A DNA stretch of 64,000 nucleotides from Desulfofustis limnaeus (GCF_023169885.1 NZ_AP025516.1:2831501-2895500), one strand, 5' to 3'; positions 24,667-32,675 are shown, numbered from the stretch's first letter. The notes: a model not told the origin generated them from the sequence alone. A program made the numbers and translations.

Positions 24667-25410
24667 ATGAAATGTCCCGGTCAGGATATGCAATACTGGA
24701 ATGAGGATGCAATCTATGAAGTGGCCTGCCCGCAGTGCGGTAAGCCCGTTGAGTTCTACAAGGACGATACCACCAGAACGTGTCGGCAGTGCGGTCACCG
24801 CTTCGTCAATCCGAAGATGGATTTTGGCTGCGCCGCTTATTGTAAGTTCGCCGAGCAGTGTATCGGCAGCCTGCCGGAAGAATTCGTCGGGGCCCAGGAC
24901 AACCTGCTCAAAGATAAGGTGGCAGTGGAGATGAAGCGTTTTTACCGCTCTGATTTCAAGCAAATAAGCAGGATGCTCAAGCTGGCTCGCCATGCCGAAA
25001 AGATCGGTACCCGAGAAAATGCCAAACTGGCAGTGGTGCTCTGCGCCGCATATCTCGAGGGAAGCGGCAGGGCGGAGGCGGGTACCGGGGGGAGCGCCGC
25101 CGCACCGCAATCACCAATCGATTCCCGTGTCGGAATCGTGCGAGAGGTGCTGGGCCGACTGGGCGCGAAGGCGGCCATGATTGACGAGGTCTGCCAGGTT
25201 CTGTCCGGCGACGACCAAGCGATCACCGAACGCTCGAAGGAGATGGCTTGCCTGCACGACGCCCTGCTTATCACCGAACTTGAAGATGAATTCCAAGACG
25301 GACGGCTAAACGAGGAAGAGCTACTCGAGCAGGTACAAAAGGGTCTGTCCACGGCAGGAGGGCGGACGGAGGCACAGGCGAGCTTTCCGACCATCCACGC
25401 CCGGTCATGA
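24667..25410 (+). CDS. Zinc-ribbon protein with degenerate HD-phosphohydrolase domain
   Basis: 247 residues from the ATG at 24667, preceded by GGGGAGG; an upstream in-frame extension has no such site. The N-terminus has a zinc ribbon (CPQCGKP, CRQCGHRF) and the segment NPKMDFGCAAYCKFAEQCIG, which I recognise from an HD-domain family common in anaerobes. In that family a YLHDIG motif and a GHHHHP motif carry the metal ligands; here the equivalent positions read YLEGSG and VLSGDDQ, so catalytic His and Asp are lost. It may be a regulatory or binding protein rather than a hydrolase. Located divergently from the metF2-hdr operon across a shared control region. Confidence 0.75.
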   Translation: MKCPGQDMQYWNEDAIYEVACPQCGKPVEFYKDDTTRTCRQCGHRFVNPKMDFGCAAYCKFAEQCIGSLPEEFVGAQDNLLKDKVAVEMKRFYRSDFKQISRMLKLARHAEKIGTRENAKLAVVLCAAYLEGSGRAEAGTGGSAAAPQSPIDSRVGIVREVLGRLGAKAAMIDEVCQVLSGDDQAITERSKEMACLHDALLITELEDEFQDGRLNEEELLEQVQKGLSTAGGRTEAQASFPTIHARS

Positions 25411-25557
25411 TCGGCTCCGCTACCGCAACCGCGCCCCTCCCCATTTTCCTGCTGCGCCTGTTGGCGGCTTGAAACCTGCACTTCCTTTCGGGTACAATGA
25501 AAGTGAATGCAGCCGCCGTACCATCAGGTTATCTGGCTGTCGAGGGGAGGGTCGACC

Positions 25558-25980
25558 ATGGACAGAAAAAAACTGATCACCGCCATAGACGGATCCATTC
25601 ATTCCAGCCAGGTTATCGATCAGACCATCGAGTACGCCCGCCTGCTCCACGCCGACGTGGTGCTGGTCCATTGTCATAAAAAATTTCCAACCCTGCTCGG
25701 CGAACCCCAACGCAATAGCCATATTGCCTCGATCATCAGCGCCGCGGAAGAGCTTATCAAGCCCTATCTAAAGCGTTTCTCAAACGCCGAGATCACCTGC
25801 GACCCACGCCTGCTGGAAGAACCGGCAGCAGCCATGATCATCGACGTTGCCCGCCTTGAGGGCTGCGACTTGATCATCATGGGATCACGGGGTCTGGGCA
25901 ACCTCTCCGGACTCATTCTCGGCAGCGTCACCAACAAGGTTCTGCAGGGTGCTCCCTGCTCCGTTCTCGTCGTCCGCTGA
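25558..25980 (+). CDS. Universal stress protein (UspA family)
   Basis: 140 residues from the ATG at 25558, after GGGGAGGG. Alpha/beta Usp fold with the ATP-binding pattern G-2x-G-9x-G-S/T in MGSRGLGNLSGLILGSVTNKVL (final part). ATP-binding Usp proteins act in stress and energy-limitation responses. It is 147 nt after the HD-like gene on the same strand. Confidence 0.88.
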   Translation: MDRKKLITAIDGSIHSSQVIDQTIEYARLLHADVVLVHCHKKFPTLLGEPQRNSHIASIISAAEELIKPYLKRFSNAEITCDPRLLEEPAAAMIIDVARLEGCDLIIMGSRGLGNLSGLILGSVTNKVLQGAPCSVLVVR

Positions 25981-26030
25981 GACGGCGCCGGCATCCCCAC
26001 AGCACACCTCTAGCGACAAGGAGACCATTC

Positions 26031-26915
26031 ATGACAGATCCGGCCAAGACCATAATCGGTTTCATCGGGCTCGGCTTGATGGGCCGTCCCATGTGCCGAA
26101 ACCTGCTGAAGGCAGGAATTTCTCCCATCGTCTACAATCGATCCGCGCCCCCCCGGGAGGAACTCGTCCGGGAAGGGGCGACAGCGGTGCCGTCACCGGC
26201 GGACGTGGCCCGCCTCGCTGAAATCATTGTCATCATGGTTGCCGATACGGCGGCCGTCGAGGACGTCCTGTCCGGCCCACACGGCCTGTTGCAGACCCTT
26301 CGCCCCGGCACCCTGATCATCGATATGGGGACCACGGCGGTCCCGGCAACCCGGCGCCTTGCCGCATTGGTTGAAGAGAAAGGGGCAGCCTATGTGGACG
26401 CCCCGGTGTCAGGCGGCACCATCGGCGCTGAAGGAGGCACCTTGACGATCATGGTCGGCGGACATGACGAAGCCGTCGCACGGGCAAAACCGGTGCTCTC
26501 CGTCTTTGGTTCGCGCATCACTCATGTGGGTGGTATCGGCGCCGGCCAGGTGGCCAAGGCGGCCAATCAAGTCATTGTCGGCCTCAACATCGGCGCCGTT
26601 GCCGAGGCACTAGCCCTGGCCAGGGCCGCAGGGGTTGATCCGGCCCGGGTCCGGGAGGCGCTGCGCGGCGGTTTCGCCGATTCCCGCATCCTGGAAGTCC
26701 ACGGTCAGCGGATGGTTGAGGGGAATTTCGCCCCCGGCGGAAAATGCACTACCCAGCGCAAGGACATGCACCAGGCCCTGGAGTTTGCCGCCACTCTCGA
26801 TCTGGATCTACCGGCTACCGCCCTGTCGCGTGACCTGTACGATCGCCTGATCGCTGCCGGGGACGGTGAGCTCGATCACGCCGCCTTGTTTCGCCTTTAC
26901 GAGCGCACGATCTGA
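26031..26915 (+). CDS. 3-hydroxyisobutyrate dehydrogenase / tartronate semialdehyde reductase family (beta-hydroxyacid dehydrogenase)
   Basis: 294 residues with AAGGAGA before the ATG. NAD(P)-binding GFIGLGLMGRPM at 11-22, substrate-binding DAPVSGGTIGAEGGTL, and the catalytic lysine in GAGQVAKAANQVIV, all diagnostic of the GarR/MmsB family. It interconverts a short beta-hydroxyacid and its semialdehyde, for example tartronate semialdehyde to glycerate in glyoxylate/glycolate use. Substrate choice cannot be fixed from sequence. It follows the Usp gene by 50 nt and could share its transcript. Confidence 0.88.
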   Translation: MTDPAKTIIGFIGLGLMGRPMCRNLLKAGISPIVYNRSAPPREELVREGATAVPSPADVARLAEIIVIMVADTAAVEDVLSGPHGLLQTLRPGTLIIDMGTTAVPATRRLAALVEEKGAAYVDAPVSGGTIGAEGGTLTIMVGGHDEAVARAKPVLSVFGSRITHVGGIGAGQVAKAANQVIVGLNIGAVAEALALARAAGVDPARVREALRGGFADSRILEVHGQRMVEGNFAPGGKCTTQRKDMHQALEFAATLDLDLPATALSRDLYDRLIAAGDGELDHAALFRLYERTI

Positions 26916-27003
26916 ACCGCCCGCCAACCACACCGGGCTTGGTCACCCGAACCGGGCCCGTAGATCGCGTGCAGGTCATACGCAGGCGCTGGTCCCCGCA
27001 CGA

Positions 27004-27945
27004 TCAGCCTTGCAGGTAACCGTTCTTCAGCGACAGCGGTCGGGCCCGAACCCGGCGCATGGCCAGCAAGCTGTTGGCCAGAAAAATGAGCACGGCGCCG
27101 CTCCAGCCGATCAAAGTCAAGCCCGGATCTCCCACCAACAGTGGCCCCAGCAAGGCGGCCAGCAGTATGCGGCTGGACGAGATGATCGAACCTTCCACAG
27201 CGGTCACGAAGAAATAACCATACGTCAGGAGGTACTGGCCGAGTACCCCCAGGACCGAACACATGAAGAGGAAGAAAAACTCCGTGCCGTTGGGCCAGAA
27301 GATGACATCGTGAAATAACAGGTAGATCGCCACCGCACCGATCCCGAACATGAAAAAAAGGATGGTCTGGGAATCGTGGTATCGCCTACTCACATTCAGA
27401 TAAATCATGGCCACCGCGGCCGTGATACCGGAACACAATCCCCAGAGGCTGCCCAGATTGATGTTCATGTCGCTGGGCGAAAGGATCATCCAGATACCGA
27501 CAAAAGCCAAAAGAACGATGAACAGGGCGAAAATGTCGCGCTGCTCCTTGAGCATGATCCAGGAAAAGAGCGCCACGAAGAGCGGGTATGTCATGTTGAG
27601 GATGTTCGCTTCAGCCAGGGTGGAGACTTCGACCGCTTTATAAAAGCAGAATACGGCGATGGTGTTGGCGATGGTCCGTCCCAACAGGTAATGGTAGCTG
27701 CGCGGTACCAGCCGTTGTCTTCTGATCGCCATGGTCAAGCAGACGACGATAAAGCCGAGCAGGAACCGGGCGAATACGTAATACGAGGTGTCAATGACCA
27801 CCTGGGGTTTTCCCCAGCGGATGACGGCGGTGGCCAGATAGAAACAAAAGGCCGAACCAAACACCGCCAACCAGCCAAAGGTCTGCCGTGAAAAAACAGA
27901 AACGTTCACCATGCCTCCAGAAATACTGAATATTTTATTGATCAT
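27004..27945 (-). CDS. EamA/DMT-superfamily transporter
   Basis: 313 residues with about ten hydrophobic segments in two EamA repeats, the typical drug/metabolite transporter layout. Signature pieces are FARFLLGFIVV, the NMTYPLFVALFSW segment and ILLAALLGPLLVGDPGL in the second half. It most likely exports or imports a small metabolite; substrate unknown. An internal ATG after GGAGG at about residue 12 is an alternative start, though its spacing is too short. Converges on the reductase gene at 26031. Confidence 0.85.
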   Translation of the reverse strand: MINKIFSISGGMVNVSVFSRQTFGWLAVFGSAFCFYLATAVIRWGKPQVVIDTSYYVFARFLLGFIVVCLTMAIRRQRLVPRSYHYLLGRTIANTIAVFCFYKAVEVSTLAEANILNMTYPLFVALFSWIMLKEQRDIFALFIVLLAFVGIWMILSPSDMNINLGSLWGLCSGITAAVAMIYLNVSRRYHDSQTILFFMFGIGAVAIYLLFHDVIFWPNGTEFFFLFMCSVLGVLGQYLLTYGYFFVTAVEGSIISSSRILLAALLGPLLVGDPGLTLIGWSGAVLIFLANSLLAMRRVRARPLSLKNGYLQG

Positions 27946-27974
27946 CCTGATAAAGCGTCATTTTAAAGCCACGG

Positions 27975-28024
27975 GCAAGAGACCCGGCAAAGGGCATCGT
28001 TTCCAAGCGCTGCTCTTCGGCCCC
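27975..28024 (+). repeat. About 50-bp direct repeat, copy 1
   Basis: Shares the core ACCCGGCaAAGgGCATCGtT followed by TTCCA, CGCTGCTCT and CGGCC with 28811-28860, roughly 85% identity by eye, same orientation. The core GAGCATCG...CGCTGCTC of the second copy is an imperfect hairpin, so this resembles a REP-type extragenic palindrome. The two copies flank the DUF3786 gene. Confidence 0.55.
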
Positions 28025-28101
28025 ATTGCTGTCACGCCACGGCCGACAGACCGGCCATCCGTGGCCTGCTGGCAGGTGTGCATGTGCTCACCATTACCGG
28101 G

Positions 28102-28710
28102 TTACCTGCCGGCGACAAGCAGCGCGGCCAGCAGGGTCCCAGTCATCGCCAGACACTCCATATCGAGGAACCGCCCGGCGGACAGGTGATAGAGCAGCGA
28201 ACAGGCAGCCGGGAAAAGGTCGTCGCGGTCATTAAAATAGAGAACTACCGGTATCTGCGGCAGTGCCAGAAAACGGAGGGCCACATCGTATGAGGCATGC
28301 TTTTCCACTCGACCGCCGCACTTCTCTCCCGCCTGTCCGAGCCGATCCGCCCGACCGGAAAAAGCCGCCTCAATAGCTCCGGTAGCGTTACTGGCGAAAT
28401 ACGACAGCAACGGTGCTGCATCAGGAAATTCGCGATAACTCACCAGCCGACCCGGATCGGGCACCGGATGATCCGGGCAGGACAACACGTAACAGGCGAG
28501 AATAACGCGAACAGCCGGTGAGACTTCGGTTCCGGACACGGTTGAGATGGCTCGCCCCGACACCCGGTACAACCGATCATAGAGCGGAATCAGCAATCCA
28601 TCCCCATCCACTTTCGCTCCCAGCCTTTCGGCTCGCTCAATGAGATCAACAGCCTGCAAACGGTCGAGATACCTGCGGTAGGTTTCAGCAAAGACCGGGG
28701 CGTTTACCAT
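28102..28710 (-). CDS. DUF3786-family protein
   Basis: 202 residues from the ATG at 28710, chosen because GAGG lies 7 nt upstream; an ATG four codons earlier is the alternative. It resembles DUF3786: internal VDGDGLLIPLYDRLYRV, a YVLSCPDHP segment, VSYREFPDAAPLLSYFASN, and IPVVLYFNDRDDLFPAACSLLYHLSAGRFLDMECLAM. DUF3786 proteins occur in strict anaerobes, often near corrinoid or one-carbon genes, but their biochemistry is unknown. Here it stands alone between two direct repeats. Confidence 0.75.
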   Translation of the reverse strand: MVNAPVFAETYRRYLDRLQAVDLIERAERLGAKVDGDGLLIPLYDRLYRVSGRAISTVSGTEVSPAVRVILACYVLSCPDHPVPDPGRLVSYREFPDAAPLLSYFASNATGAIEAAFSGRADRLGQAGEKCGGRVEKHASYDVALRFLALPQIPVVLYFNDRDDLFPAACSLLYHLSAGRFLDMECLAMTGTLLAALLVAGR

Positions 28711-28810
28711 TCCAAACCTCATTCGGTACCGACGCTACCACGTCCGCAGGTACCCAAAATAAATTCATTTTTGATTCATCCGATTTGAGCATACTTTTTT
28801 TGAGTTACCG

Positions 28811-28860
28811 GCAGCAAACCCGGCGAAGAGCATCGCTTCCAGACGCTGCTCTCCGGCCTC
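28811..28860 (+). repeat. About 50-bp direct repeat, copy 2
   Basis: Partner of 27975-28024. Its core GAGCATCGCTTCCAGACGCT followed by GCTC can fold into an imperfect hairpin closed by GAGCA/TGCTC. Located just upstream of the DUF3786 gene, on the other side of which lies copy 1. Confidence 0.55.
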
Positions 28861-28962
28861 CTCGCCTCCTCGGTTGCAAAGACGTACGCTTGAGTCGGAT
28901 GAACCTCATTTATTCGCAATAAAGTGAGATCAGCGGCAACTAGCAACGCGGATTGAAGAACG

Positions 28963-29133
28963 ATGAAGGAAAAACCATACACAAGTGATATCACTAAGCA
29001 TATGAAAAATAAAGACATGTATAGAAATCTCAAAAAACTTACAAGAGTGCATGAGAAACCATACACTTTCACCATCACCATCTTACATGAAAAGCGCGAA
29101 AAACTACTCAACTATATGCAATCACATAATTAA
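28963..29133 (+). CDS. Possible 56-residue lysine-rich small protein
   Basis: An ATG-initiated frame in the AT-rich island encodes a 56-residue basic protein beginning MKEKPYTSDITKHMKNK and containing a second, similar HEKPYTFTITILHEKREK segment, so it looks internally duplicated. The ribosome-binding site is weak (GAAGAACG). Codon use is A-rich and unlike the neighbours, consistent with transferred DNA or with a non-coding upstream region. It ends seven bases before the sigma-54 promoter. Confidence 0.3.
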   Translation: MKEKPYTSDITKHMKNKDMYRNLKKLTRVHEKPYTFTITILHEKREKLLNYMQSHN

Positions 29134-29139
29134 ATAAAA

Positions 29140-29156
29140 TTGGCACGGTGCTTGCT
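29140..29156 (+). promoter_or_regulatory. Sigma-54 (RpoN) promoter
   Basis: TTGGCACGGTGCTTGCT is essentially the consensus, with GG at 29142-29143 and GC at 29154-29155 separated by exactly 10 bp. It would start transcription near 29167, giving a leader of about 135 nt for the repeat protein at 29302. A sigma-54 activator gene lies 2 kb downstream at 31240-32625. Confidence 0.85.
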
Positions 29157-29173
29157 TCTTTATAGTCAAAGTA

Positions 29174-29279
29174 GGCGAAACACATCGCCGCCTCGCAACC
29201 AGCAGGAAACGGGTCACCCACTCGTGACTGCTGGTGCGAGTCCAACGAAACTGCCGCTGCCGGACATAACGAGGCAGCG
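29174..29279 (+). promoter_or_regulatory. Structured 5' leader with three consecutive hairpins
   Basis: Hairpin 1: GGCG (29174-29177) with CGCC (29186-29189). Hairpin 2: CTCGCA-A-CCAGCAG (29192-29205) with CTGCTGG-TGCGAG (29228-29240), 13 pairs with one bulge. Hairpin 3: CGCTGCC (29255-29261) with GGCAGCG (29273-29279), loop GGACATAACGA. The loop GGA and the AAGGA at the ribosome-binding site resemble CsrA-binding sites. No known riboswitch class was recognised. Confidence 0.55.
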
Positions 29280-29301
29280 TACCGAAAAAAAGGAGCGAAC
29301 C

Positions 29302-29958
29302 ATGAAAAAGACAATTTCCATGACAGCAGTCAGCCTGCTTGCAAGTTCATTTCTGTTCATCACCGCCGCTGGAGCCGTCGTGTGGAGTTCCGACGAGCGC
29401 GGCGAGGCCAACTACTTCACCTCCTCCACCGGCAAGACCCTGGTGGTAGCTGATCGATCGATGAGCGGAAGCAGTGTTCATCACAGCTTCGGGCCGGTAA
29501 TCTGGGGTTCCGACGAACGGGGCCAAGCCAACTATTTCCCGGCATCACCGGAATCGGAGAGAAACCTGGCGGCTACCGATGACCGCTCAACAGATGCAAC
29601 CGGACAGGTGGCGTCGGGTCCGGTCATCTGGGGGTCTGATGAGAGAGGAGAGGCACAGCTCTTTGCTTCCTCGTCAGCCGATTCTCCCAAAGGCATGACC
29701 AGTGAGCCGGCCGCCGAGTTGACCGTGGCGGGTACAATCCGCATCGAAAATCCGGCCATTTGGCCTTCGGAAGAGCGGCTTGCTGCCGAGTCGGTCATCC
29801 TGCGAAACGACCGTGGGGAAGTATTTGAACTGGCCGACAACAAGGTTGGTAACGATCTGCGCTACCTTGATGGCAAGTCCGTAGAAATCAAAGGAACGGC
29901 CCTGGAGGGTGCCGGTCGCACGACCATTTCGGTCGACGACTACAACCTCCTGAAATAA
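29302..29958 (+). CDS. Exported protein with four WGSDERGEA-type repeats
   Basis: 218 residues from the ATG at 29302 (AAGGAG upstream). A signal peptide is evident (MKKTISMTAVSLLASSFLF, cleavage near AAGA). Four copies of a short motif follow at about 41-residue spacing: VVWSSDERGEANYF (26-39), PVIWGSDERGQANYF (65-79), PVIWGSDERGEAQLF (107-121) and PAIWPSEERLAAESV (151-165), separated by polar Ser/Thr-rich linkers. The last about 50 residues (VFELADNKVGNDLRYLDGK and on) resemble a small OB-like beta domain. No family recognised. Expressed from a sigma-54 promoter through a structured leader, so probably a tightly controlled periplasmic or surface protein. Confidence 0.8.
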   Translation: MKKTISMTAVSLLASSFLFITAAGAVVWSSDERGEANYFTSSTGKTLVVADRSMSGSSVHHSFGPVIWGSDERGQANYFPASPESERNLAATDDRSTDATGQVASGPVIWGSDERGEAQLFASSSADSPKGMTSEPAAELTVAGTIRIENPAIWPSEERLAAESVILRNDRGEVFELADNKVGNDLRYLDGKSVEIKGTALEGAGRTTISVDDYNLLK

Positions 29959-29980
29959 ACGGAGCGAACGGGTCAACCAA

Positions 29981-30017
29981 CCGCAGGGGACCGGCCTCGA
30001 CGGCTGGCCCCCTGCGG
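29981..30017. terminator. Strong stem-loop between convergent genes
   Basis: CCGCAGGGG pairs with CCCCTGCGG, with an inner CCGGCC/GGCTGG stem around a TCGAC loop. It lies between the convergent repeat-protein gene and the 30055 gene. No U-tract follows on either strand, so it may be Rho-assisted or an mRNA 3' stabiliser. Confidence 0.5.
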
Positions 30018-30054
30018 AAACGGCAAGCGTGATAACCGGTACGTTGGATGAGCC

Positions 30055-31170
30055 TCAACGCTGCTCAACAGGCCGGTCAACTCGCTCCTCCGGTGTATTC
30101 TTGAGCAGTTTGTTGAGGTCTTCAGGTGATCTGCGGTAGTGCTCGACCACAGAAGCGACACCCATTTCTTTGAGCAACGCGATGGCGTTGGGAAGGAGTC
30201 GGTATTTTTCATATCCCGCCTTGATGGCGAGATCAGCCTGGATCAGATCTCCCTTCAAGTCCGGTAGGCGGGCCTTGATTATCTCAGGAGCCAGATGATG
30301 GACGATACCGCCGGCCACCGCCTCTTCCAACGCCAGCCACTCTTCAACCACCGCCTTTGTCTCTGCCATCGATACCGGAGTGGTTCGTTTTTTAAGTGAT
30401 CGACGAATTGCCTGCTCAGTGTCATCCCGCAAGGCGATGTGCAAAGTCTCCTCGAGCGGCGTCATCAGCACCGTATACGGATTGGCCGCGCCGGTCTTCC
30501 AGATGGTCAAGCGGTCCCGGGAAAACCGGTAGTCGCCGGACGCTTGATCATAATGCAGGTAGCTGGAATAGGAGCCGACCTCGTCGATGGAACTCTGGCC
30601 CGAGAGGCCGATTGAGATGGTTTTGTCGGTGGTTCCGCTGAAATGATAGCGGGCATTGTACTCCCGGGCCAGATCCTGAACGATCACCGCCCTGACCCGT
30701 TCGCCTGCGGTCAGCTCCCCTTCCCGCTCCATGTGCGTCGCTATGGAATGATACGGGTTGTCGAGCCCGGTGCGAGCCAGCAGATCGTTGATGACCGCTT
30801 GGCTGTAAGCGATGAACGGCCCGGCTATTTCCGGCCGGTCCTCGGGGACGTAAAGAAGACGATAATCAATGCCTTGCAACTGCCACTGGATCTCTTCACA
30901 GCCGAGGTCGTCACGAATCTTTTCGATCAGGCCCGGATTCTTTCCCAGATAGTCCATGCAAGCCGGGTGATCGGTATTTTCAGGGTCTTTGACGAACTCG
31001 GTGAACGGGATAAAGGTTGTTGATCGCTCGGTGGACTGGAGGGCTGCCAGCAGCCCCCGGTAAGGAGCCGGTTCCTGCTGCTCGGCGAAGCTCAACCCGC
31101 TCGTCAAGAGCAACCACATAACCGCCCATAGCCAGGAAACCAGGAAGAATGTCCGGGATTTCGGCGTCAT
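30055..31170 (-). CDS. Exported protein of unknown function
   Basis: 371 residues from the ATG at 31170, chosen because AAGGGG precedes it and the protein then starts with a signal peptide (SRTFFLVSWLWAVMWLLL, cleavage near SFA-EQQ). The mature part is soluble, with two segments worth noting: YHSIATHMEREGELTAGERV and the acidic-His stretch PLEETLHIALRDDTEQA, which could bind metal but is not a canonical HExxH. No family recognised. It follows the sigma-54 activator gene by 69 nt on the same strand, so it may share its transcript. Confidence 0.7.
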   Translation of the reverse strand: MTPKSRTFFLVSWLWAVMWLLLTSGLSFAEQQEPAPYRGLLAALQSTERSTTFIPFTEFVKDPENTDHPACMDYLGKNPGLIEKIRDDLGCEEIQWQLQGIDYRLLYVPEDRPEIAGPFIAYSQAVINDLLARTGLDNPYHSIATHMEREGELTAGERVRAVIVQDLAREYNARYHFSGTTDKTISIGLSGQSSIDEVGSYSSYLHYDQASGDYRFSRDRLTIWKTGAANPYTVLMTPLEETLHIALRDDTEQAIRRSLKKRTTPVSMAETKAVVEEWLALEEAVAGGIVHHLAPEIIKARLPDLKGDLIQADLAIKAGYEKYRLLPNAIALLKEMGVASVVEHYRRSPEDLNKLLKNTPEERVDRPVEQR

Positions 31171-31239
31171 CTCTACCCCTTCGTCATCCCCTGCCGGAAT
31201 GCCTTTCATCATCACTAACCAGCCCACCACCGTCTCCTG

Positions 31240-32625
31240 CTACTTGTCTCGAAAATCGGCAGCAACAAGGCCATGCTTGCGCAGCAGCACATACAAATCG
31301 GCGCGATACACGCCTGCTGCCTTTGCCGCCTGGCTGACATTGCCGTTGGTTGTTTGCAATAGTTCAGTCAAATAGTGCTTTTCAAAATGGTCCCGGGCCA
31401 GACGAAGCGGCTTGAAGCCGTTCGCCTTCGTCGGAGATCCGACGGCAATGAGATCCTCGGTTATTTCCGAGCCGTTGCAGAGAGCCACCGCATACTCAAT
31501 GACGTTCTCCAACTCCCTGATATTGCCCGGCCAATCGGCGACCTGCAAACGCTGCAAGGCTTCCGGGGTTATGGTTGCCTTCGGTTTGCCGGCACTCTGG
31601 CAAAATGCCGAAAGGAAATGTCTGGCCAGCGGCAGGATATCTTCCTTTCGTTCACGCAATGACGGCAGCGTTATCGGTATCACCCGCACCCGGTAATAGA
31701 GATCCTCGCGAAAACGTCCCGTCTCCACCAGCTGATCCAGCCGCCGGTTGGAAGCTGCGATAATTCTCACATCGACGCTTACCTTGGTATTGCTTCCCAG
31801 CGGATAAAACTCCCGTTCTTCGAGGATGCGCAGAAGCTTTGCCTGCATGGCCAGAGGCAGCTCGGAGAGCTCATCGAAAAAGAAACTCCCCCCGTGAGCA
31901 CGGGCGAAGAGCCCCTCACGACGCCCGTCGGCACCGGTAAAGGCGCCTTTTTCATATCCGAGCAGTTCGCTTTCCAGCAGGTTCTCGGGGATGGCTGCAC
32001 AGTTGATGGCGATGAACGGGCCGTCCTTGCGTCGGCTGGCCCCATGCAGGCAACGGGCGATCAACTCCTTGCCGGTACCGCTTTCACCCTCGATGAGGAC
32101 ACTGGAATCGGTGGCGGCCACCTGCGTCACCTTGGCCAGCACCTCTTTCATGATACGACTGTGGGCGATAATCCGATCACAGGAAAAGGCAACCGGGACC
32201 GTCTTGGTGGCAGACGCTCCAACGGCCGGCAACGGAGAAAGTTCGAGACAGCTTTCGATATGGCGCAACAGATCGACAACGGCAAACGGTTTGGTCAGAT
32301 AGTGGCAAGCACCCCGCTTGACCACATCAATAGCCCGATCGATAGACCCTTCGGCAGCCAAGACGATGGTGTGCAGGCCACGATGCAGCCCACGCAGCTG
32401 CTCCACCAATTCGATAGCTCGTTCGGGATCTTCTCCCTCTCCGATAACCGCTAGATCGACTCTGGTTCGCCCGGCGACGGTCAGTGCCTTGGATGCCTCG
32501 CTTACCGGCAATACCCGGAACCGCCGCTCTCTGAGGCACCGGGTAACCAGTTCCAGGGAGGTTGCATCGCCATCCACGGCTAGGATGGTCTTTTTCCCCT
32601 CTTGCTTTTCCGTTTTCGTTTTCAC
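31240..32625 (-). CDS. Sigma-54-dependent transcriptional activator with degenerate receiver
   Basis: 461 residues in NtrC layout. The receiver-like domain (12-125) lacks key acidic residues: the acid pocket reads VDGD instead of VDDD and the phospho-acceptor position is Gly62 (LAVIGEGED), although the TKPF lysine remains. The AAA+ domain is intact: Walker A GESGTGKE at 180-187, the sigma-54 contact loop GAFTGA and the Walker B segment FFDELSELPL. A Fis-type HTH closes the protein (NGNVSQAAKAAGVYRADLY). It probably activates RpoN promoters without ordinary phosphorylation; the promoter at 29140 is the nearest candidate. It lies downstream of cooS. Confidence 0.9.
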   Translation of the reverse strand: MKTKTEKQEGKKTILAVDGDATSLELVTRCLRERRFRVLPVSEASKALTVAGRTRVDLAVIGEGEDPERAIELVEQLRGLHRGLHTIVLAAEGSIDRAIDVVKRGACHYLTKPFAVVDLLRHIESCLELSPLPAVGASATKTVPVAFSCDRIIAHSRIMKEVLAKVTQVAATDSSVLIEGESGTGKELIARCLHGASRRKDGPFIAINCAAIPENLLESELLGYEKGAFTGADGRREGLFARAHGGSFFFDELSELPLAMQAKLLRILEEREFYPLGSNTKVSVDVRIIAASNRRLDQLVETGRFREDLYYRVRVIPITLPSLRERKEDILPLARHFLSAFCQSAGKPKATITPEALQRLQVADWPGNIRELENVIEYAVALCNGSEITEDLIAVGSPTKANGFKPLRLARDHFEKHYLTELLQTTNGNVSQAAKAAGVYRADLYVLLRKHGLVAADFRDK

Positions 32626-32675
32626 ATCAGGTTTCTCTGTGCCACCGCATGAGGAAGCTTCTCCAGCTGACCTGA

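Larger units (their letters stand above)
28711..29301. other. AT-rich island and promoter region of the repeat protein
   Basis: 591 bp holding direct-repeat copy 2, an AT-rich stretch (about 28885-29140, visibly richer in A/T than the 60% GC surroundings), a possible 56-residue gene, a sigma-54 promoter and a structured leader. A 111-codon minus-strand frame (28776-29111) is probably the complement of the A-rich strand. Confidence 0.7.

Noticed and set aside
28776-29111. 111-codon hydrophobic minus-strand frame in the AT-rich island
   Set aside because: Its hydrophobic run is the complement of lysine-rich A-tracts and no start signal is convincing; the plus-strand small frame is the better but still weak candidate.
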